Assembly (NCBI GenBank): GCA_002428885.1
Contig: DIYE01000301.1
Span: forward strand, 1 to 9,205
Reading direction: 5' to 3'
DNA length: 9,205 bases
Source: Alphaproteobacteria bacterium UBA6062
GTDB lineage: Bacteria; Pseudomonadota; Alphaproteobacteria; Sneathiellales; Sneathiellaceae
The notes under the pieces were generated by a model. That model did no database searches. It saw only the letters and a program-made list of their open reading frames with translations, and was not told where the DNA came from. A program made the translations under genes and the position numbers. Position 1 is the stretch's first letter. Each line of letters opens with the position of its first letter. Below, piece after piece: positions 5,983 to 9,205 of this stretch.

Positions 5983-7193
5983 TTTCTGTAGAAGACGCCC
6001 GTAACAATATCCTTAAAGCCATTCGTCCCGTTTCTACTGAAACGGTTCCGCTCGCCCAGGCGTCCGGTCGTCTGCTAGCGGACGATGTTGTGGCGCGGCG
6101 CACGCAACCACCTGCTGATATGTCTGCAATGGATGGATATGCGGTTAAGGCATCCGACGTTGCCTCCGTTCCGGTCACTCTTAACGTTGTTGGCGAAGCA
6201 CCTGCCGGCGGCAGTTATGATAAACCTGTTCAGCCTGGAGAAGCTGTTCGTATCTTCACGGGTGGTCCGGTTCCGAACGGTACCGACTGTATTGTTATCC
6301 AGGAAGATACGGAACGCGAAGAAGATCAGGTAACGGTTCTCGAGGCGGCTGAAGAAGGAAAATTTATCCGCCGGGCCGGTATCGACTTCAAGGAAGGGGA
6401 AACGGGTCTCAAATCTGGCAAAACCCTGACACCCAGGGATATCGGTCTCCTGGCTGCCATGAACATCCCCTGGGTGACCGTTCGGCGCAAACCCGTCATC
6501 GCCCTGCTGTCAACCGGAGATGAACTGGTTCGTCCGGGTGAGCCTGTTGGTCCCAATCAGATCATCTCATCCAATGCCTTACTGGTCGCTGCCATGATCG
6601 AAAAGGCGGGCGGTATTGCCGTCGATCTGGGTATTGCCCTTGATAACGAGCAGTCCCTCAGGCAAATGGCGGAGGGCGCAAAATCCGCCGATATGCTTGT
6701 CACTCTTGGCGGTGCTTCCGTCGGTGATCATGATCTTGTGCAATCGGTTCTTGGAAAGGACGGGCTGGAAATCGACTTTTGGCGGATTGCCATGCGTCCC
6801 GGGAAACCCCTGATGTTTGGTGATCTGGACGGTACCCCTATGCTGGGTATGCCGGGAAACCCGGTTTCCAGTATGGTGTGCAGTTATATTTTCCTGTATC
6901 CGGCCATTGATGCGCTGCATGGACGCCCCGGCAGAACACCTTCGACCCTGCCGGCGCTGCTGTCCCATGACTTGAAGCAAAATGATCGGCGCGAAGATTA
7001 TATGCGGGCCCGGATTATCGGTGAAGAAGACGGAAAACCCGTTGTCGAGCTATTCAGCAATCAGGACAGTTCCCTCCTGTCCCGTCTATCGGCTGCCAAT
7101 TGTCTTGTGAAAAGGGCTCCCTTTGCAGAAGCCCTAAACAAAGGTGAGGTCGTTGAAATGATCCCGCTGGATGAAGATTATCCGCTCTGCTGA
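5979..7193 (+). CDS. moeA: Molybdopterin molybdenumtransferase
   Basis: 404 residues, the usual length. It inserts molybdate into adenylylated molybdopterin to complete molybdenum cofactor. Features in order: PADMSAMDGYAV (45-56), IFTGGPVPNGTDCIV (92-106), STGDELV (178-184), GGASVGDHD (244-252), RPGKPLMFG (273-281) and GMPGNPVSS (290-298), followed by the small C-terminal beta domain. The acidic residues of MDGYA, TGDE and SVGDHD are intact. The ATG overlaps the moaC stop by 4 bp, which points to translational coupling. It is the last gene of the compact operon; lexA follows after 88 bp with its own promoter and no clear terminator between. Confidence 0.97.
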   Translation: MISVEDARNNILKAIRPVSTETVPLAQASGRLLADDVVARRTQPPADMSAMDGYAVKASDVASVPVTLNVVGEAPAGGSYDKPVQPGEAVRIFTGGPVPNGTDCIVIQEDTEREEDQVTVLEAAEEGKFIRRAGIDFKEGETGLKSGKTLTPRDIGLLAAMNIPWVTVRRKPVIALLSTGDELVRPGEPVGPNQIISSNALLVAAMIEKAGGIAVDLGIALDNEQSLRQMAEGAKSADMLVTLGGASVGDHDLVQSVLGKDGLEIDFWRIAMRPGKPLMFGDLDGTPMLGMPGNPVSSMVCSYIFLYPAIDALHGRPGRTPSTLPALLSHDLKQNDRREDYMRARIIGEEDGKPVVELFSNQDSSLLSRLSAANCLVKRAPFAEALNKGEVVEMIPLDEDYPLC

Positions 7194-7214
7194 CAGCAGC
7201 CCATAAATCGTCGC

Positions 7215-7243
7215 TTGACGGATAATAAGAACTTTTGTAGAAC
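7215..7243 (+). promoter_or_regulatory. lexA promoter
   Basis: A -35 TTGACG (7215-7220) and a -10 TAGAAC (7238-7243) are 17 bp apart, the optimal spacing. Transcription would start near 7250, about 30 nt before the lexA ATG. The -10 is built from the second half of the LexA box, so repressor binding would directly block it. Confidence 0.72.
7229..7243 (+). promoter_or_regulatory. LexA (SOS) box, perfect GAAC-N7-GAAC
   Basis: GAAC (7229-7232), seven bases TTTTGTA, then GAAC (7240-7243). This is the direct-repeat operator known for alphaproteobacterial LexA (GTTC-N7-GTTC on the other strand), unlike the palindromic CTGT-N8-ACAG box of E. coli. Its place over the -10 of lexA indicates autorepression and SOS induction of lexA. 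Confidence 0.88.
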
Positions 7244-7252
7244 AAAGTTAAT

Positions 7253-7267
7253 GTTTTTGTTTTGTTC
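7253..7267 (+). promoter_or_regulatory. Second, degenerate LexA half-site pair, GTTT-N7-GTTC
   Basis: GTTT (7253-7256), seven bases, GTTC (7264-7267) differs from the consensus by one base. It is in opposite orientation to the perfect box, and the four tetramers are exactly symmetric about position 7248. It lies just downstream of the predicted transcription start. It could be a second, weaker LexA site that strengthens repression. The T-rich sequence makes a chance match possible. Confidence 0.45.
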
Positions 7268-7281
7268 TCGGGCGATATGAC

Positions 7282-8019
7282 ATGCTGACAAAGAAACAAC
7301 ATGAATTGTTGATGTATATCCATACCTACCTGGAGCAGAGGGGGGTATGTCCGTCTTTTGATGAGATGAAGGAAGCGCTGGACCTGAAATCGAAATCCGG
7401 TATCCATCGTTTGATCACGGGCCTCACGGAACGCGGCTTTATCAGACGCCTGCCCCATCGGGCACGGGCTCTGGAAGTCCTGAAACTTCCCGATGCTGTT
7501 TTGCCTGAGGGCATCAAGAAAAGAACGGAAAAAGTCAGCCCCGCCTCGGAATTTAATGTGGTTCAGGGAACTTTTGGCACAAAACCTCAAATTGGAGGCG
7601 GTGATACACCTGCTCCAGCCGAACCTTCCGATAATGGCCTGGTTAATCTACCTCTTTACGGGCGTATTGCTGCCGGTACTCCGATCGAAGCGTTGAGCGA
7701 TCCGTCCAGTTTCGTGGATGTTCCGGGCGGCATGCTGGCCTCCGGTACGCATTACTGCCTTGAGGTAGCCGGTGATTCCATGATTGATGCCGGTATTCAC
7801 GATGGGGATACGGTGATTATCCGGGAAAGCACAACAGCGGAGAACGGCTCCATCGTTGTTGCCCTTGTGGATGATGAGGAAGCCACTTTGAAACGGTTGC
7901 GCCGTAAGGGAAAAACCGTTGCACTGGAACCCGCCAACCCGGATTACGAAACTCGGATTTTTGGACCGGACCGCGTTAAGGTGCAAGGACAACTGGTCGG
8001 CCTGTTCCGCCAGTATTAA
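7282..8019 (+). CDS. lexA: SOS-response transcriptional repressor LexA
   Basis: 245 residues. It represses DNA-damage genes until RecA filaments trigger self-cleavage. The N-terminal winged helix-turn-helix (1-68) begins MLTKKQHELL and has its recognition region around SKSGIHRLITGLTERGFI (38-55). A long Pro/Gly/Thr-rich linker (about 69-120) makes it longer than the 202-residue E. coli protein. The peptidase domain shows the Ala131-Gly132 cleavage bond in GRIAAGTP, nucleophile Ser166 in GDSMIDAGI and general base Lys204 in ATLKRL. The distance from cleavage glycine to serine (34) is the same as in E. coli. The operator in front of the gene is of the matching alphaproteobacterial type. It converges with comEC, 16 bp away. 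Confidence 0.97.
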   Translation: MLTKKQHELLMYIHTYLEQRGVCPSFDEMKEALDLKSKSGIHRLITGLTERGFIRRLPHRARALEVLKLPDAVLPEGIKKRTEKVSPASEFNVVQGTFGTKPQIGGGDTPAPAEPSDNGLVNLPLYGRIAAGTPIEALSDPSSFVDVPGGMLASGTHYCLEVAGDSMIDAGIHDGDTVIIRESTTAENGSIVVALVDDEEATLKRLRRKGKTVALEPANPDYETRIFGPDRVKVQGQLVGLFRQY

Positions 8020-8035
8020 GACACATGAATGACGC

Positions 8036-9205
8036 TTATCGGCCCATACCTGTGGCTTGCCGATATCGCGTCGGCACCCAGGGACGGCTTCCGCGAACAG
8101 CATTTACTGTTTCAATTCTGGTCTTTCCCGCCTTAGAAAGATAGAGGGCGTGTGTCCCCTCTCGCCAGAGGTCAAACTTATCAATAATAATGTCGGGGTG
8201 GCGACAGTTTTGCCCCACCGGTTGACGGCTTAGCAGAATATGAGCCCGGCGACAGTCGAGATCTGACGCATATCTATGGTGCGAAAAAGCAATCAGTTGC
8301 TTGTCTCGGAATAAAACACAACCTGATGTATCGCAAGCGATCCCTTTCATTTTATCCGTAAAATCATCTATCTTTTCAACCGGTTCCTCACCATACAAAA
8401 GCCCCCATCGCTCTCGTTCAAAGCGGTCTGCCCGGCGTGTCGAAACAAGCAGGGTTTCATGATGACGGATCAGATACAGATTACCGGACCGAGAGAAGAG
8501 AATATCCGGCTCCTGAATTGAAACTATCATAGGGATGGTAACGAGAATAGCTAAAGCCGAAAACCATCTGATTTCCGTTTTCCAGATCAAGAACCATAAA
8601 GTACCTATGATGAGAATGGTTAGTGCCTGTAAGGGGTAAGTTCCGGTTCTGAGTGTCGATCCAGGTATGGATGCGACCTGCTCTGCGACCCATAGAATGA
8701 CAGTTATCCCGTTTCCGGCAAGCTCAAGAGCAATACCGGTTTCCGCAAAAGGCATGAGGATGAAAGCGGCTACGGTCCAGGGCATTACCCAGAGCCCCAT
8801 AACCGGAACAGCAACAAGATTTGCGACAATCCCCAAAAGGGAAAACTGGCCGAAATGATAAAGGGCAAAAGGAGCTGTTGCCAGGGACGCAACCAACGAC
8901 GTCAATAGGATACCGGTCAGATACAAGGCAGATCTCTTGATGATCCCCACATCTCCTGCCCTGGTCATCAACTTGTCACCATATCTTTCGTAAGTCGCGA
9001 TCAGACAGAAAACAGCGGAAAAGGACATCTGAAAACTGGCCGTCAGAAGGCTTTCCGGAAATAGAATAAGGATAGCAAGAGCCGCTAAAGCGAGGTTTCG
9101 AAGCGATATAGCAGTCCGGTCAAAACAGATCGCCAGGAACACCATGGATATCATCAGGAAGGCGCGAAGCGCAGAAATGCTCATCCCGCTAACGAGCAGA
9201 TAACC
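8036..9205 (-). CDS. comEC: ComEC/Rec2 family DNA-uptake channel protein, C-terminal part (partial)
   Basis: 389 codons are visible. The frame stays open through the right edge (codons before the ATG at 9184 read GYLLVSG), so that ATG is internal and the N-terminal half is missing. Several hydrophobic segments form the competence domain. They include SISALRAFLMISMVF, then FPESLLTASFQMSFSAV and FGQFSLLGIVANLVAVPV, the last two being typical ComEC landmarks. The membrane part ends near visible residue 230. The final ~150 residues are soluble and end with DKFDLWREGTHALYL and a basic tail. This region takes the place of the metallo-beta-lactamase domain of Bacillus ComEC but has no HxHxDH zinc motif, as is usual in Alphaproteobacteria. 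ComEC moves single-stranded DNA across the inner membrane during transformation. No other competence gene is in view. Confidence 0.9.
   Translation of the reverse strand, partial: GYLLVSGMSISALRAFLMISMVFLAICFDRTAISLRNLALAALAILILFPESLLTASFQMSFSAVFCLIATYERYGDKLMTRAGDVGIIKRSALYLTGILLTSLVASLATAPFALYHFGQFSLLGIVANLVAVPVMGLWVMPWTVAAFILMPFAETGIALELAGNGITVILWVAEQVASIPGSTLRTGTYPLQALTILIIGTLWFLIWKTEIRWFSALAILVTIPMIVSIQEPDILFSRSGNLYLIRHHETLLVSTRRADRFERERWGLLYGEEPVEKIDDFTDKMKGIACDTSGCVLFRDKQLIAFSHHRYASDLDCRRAHILLSRQPVGQNCRHPDIIIDKFDLWREGTHALYLSKAGKTRIETVNAVRGSRPWVPTRYRQATGMGR

Noticed and set aside
7187..7199. Palindrome CTGCTG-A-CAGCAG at the moeA stop as a terminator
   Set aside because: The loop would be too tight for the full stem and no T run follows; probably a chance dyad, or at most a weak 3' structure.
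8058..8076. Hairpin TGCCGA/TCGGCA after lexA as a terminator
   Set aside because: It lies inside comEC coding sequence, has a 6-bp stem and no T tract; lexA termination cannot be placed with confidence.

Overview
The window carries a housekeeping block typical of Alphaproteobacteria. It holds the end of trpE, then trpG-trpD-trpC-moaC-moeA and lexA on the plus strand, and the 3' part of comEC converging on lexA from the minus strand. The assignment rests on three points: the trpGDC-moaC-moeA-lexA/comEC order, a LexA box of the alphaproteobacterial type (GAAC-N7-GAAC) in front of lexA, and a ComEC whose C-terminal domain is the alphaproteobacterial kind without a metallo-beta-lactamase signature. 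Base composition is moderate, not the very high GC of many members of the class. I cannot name a genus.

Layout. Positions 1-66 are the last 21 codons of a plus-strand gene that reads as the C-terminus of TrpE, closed by a strong bidirectional intrinsic terminator (89-123). An inverted block of about 2.8 kb on the minus strand follows. It has two adjacent, related secreted proteins with VPLPA-type (PEP-CTERM-like) C-terminal sorting signals, a 249-bp AT-rich gap with several dyad symmetries, and a membrane-anchored divergent polysaccharide deacetylase (YibQ family). A divergent intergenic region (2929-3083) with a striking 25-bp dyad separates this block from trpG.

The plus-strand run trpG-trpD-trpC-moaC-moeA is tightly packed, with gaps of 0, 4 and 3 bp and then a 4-bp overlap, so it is very probably one operon. 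It joins three steps of tryptophan synthesis (anthranilate synthase glutaminase, anthranilate phosphoribosyltransferase, indole-glycerol-phosphate synthase) to two steps of molybdenum-cofactor synthesis (cyclic pyranopterin monophosphate synthase and Mo insertion). lexA follows after 88 bp with its own promoter. A perfect GAAC-N7-GAAC operator lies on the -10 of that promoter, and a mirror-image degenerate site lies just downstream. comEC ends 16 bp from lexA and runs off the right edge.

I see no CRISPR array, tRNA, rRNA, insertion sequence or phage gene. Most of the window is ordinary core genome. The parts that deserve a second look are the surface-protein/deacetylase block separating trpE from trpG, the dyads in its two non-coding gaps, and the symmetric LexA-site arrangement.
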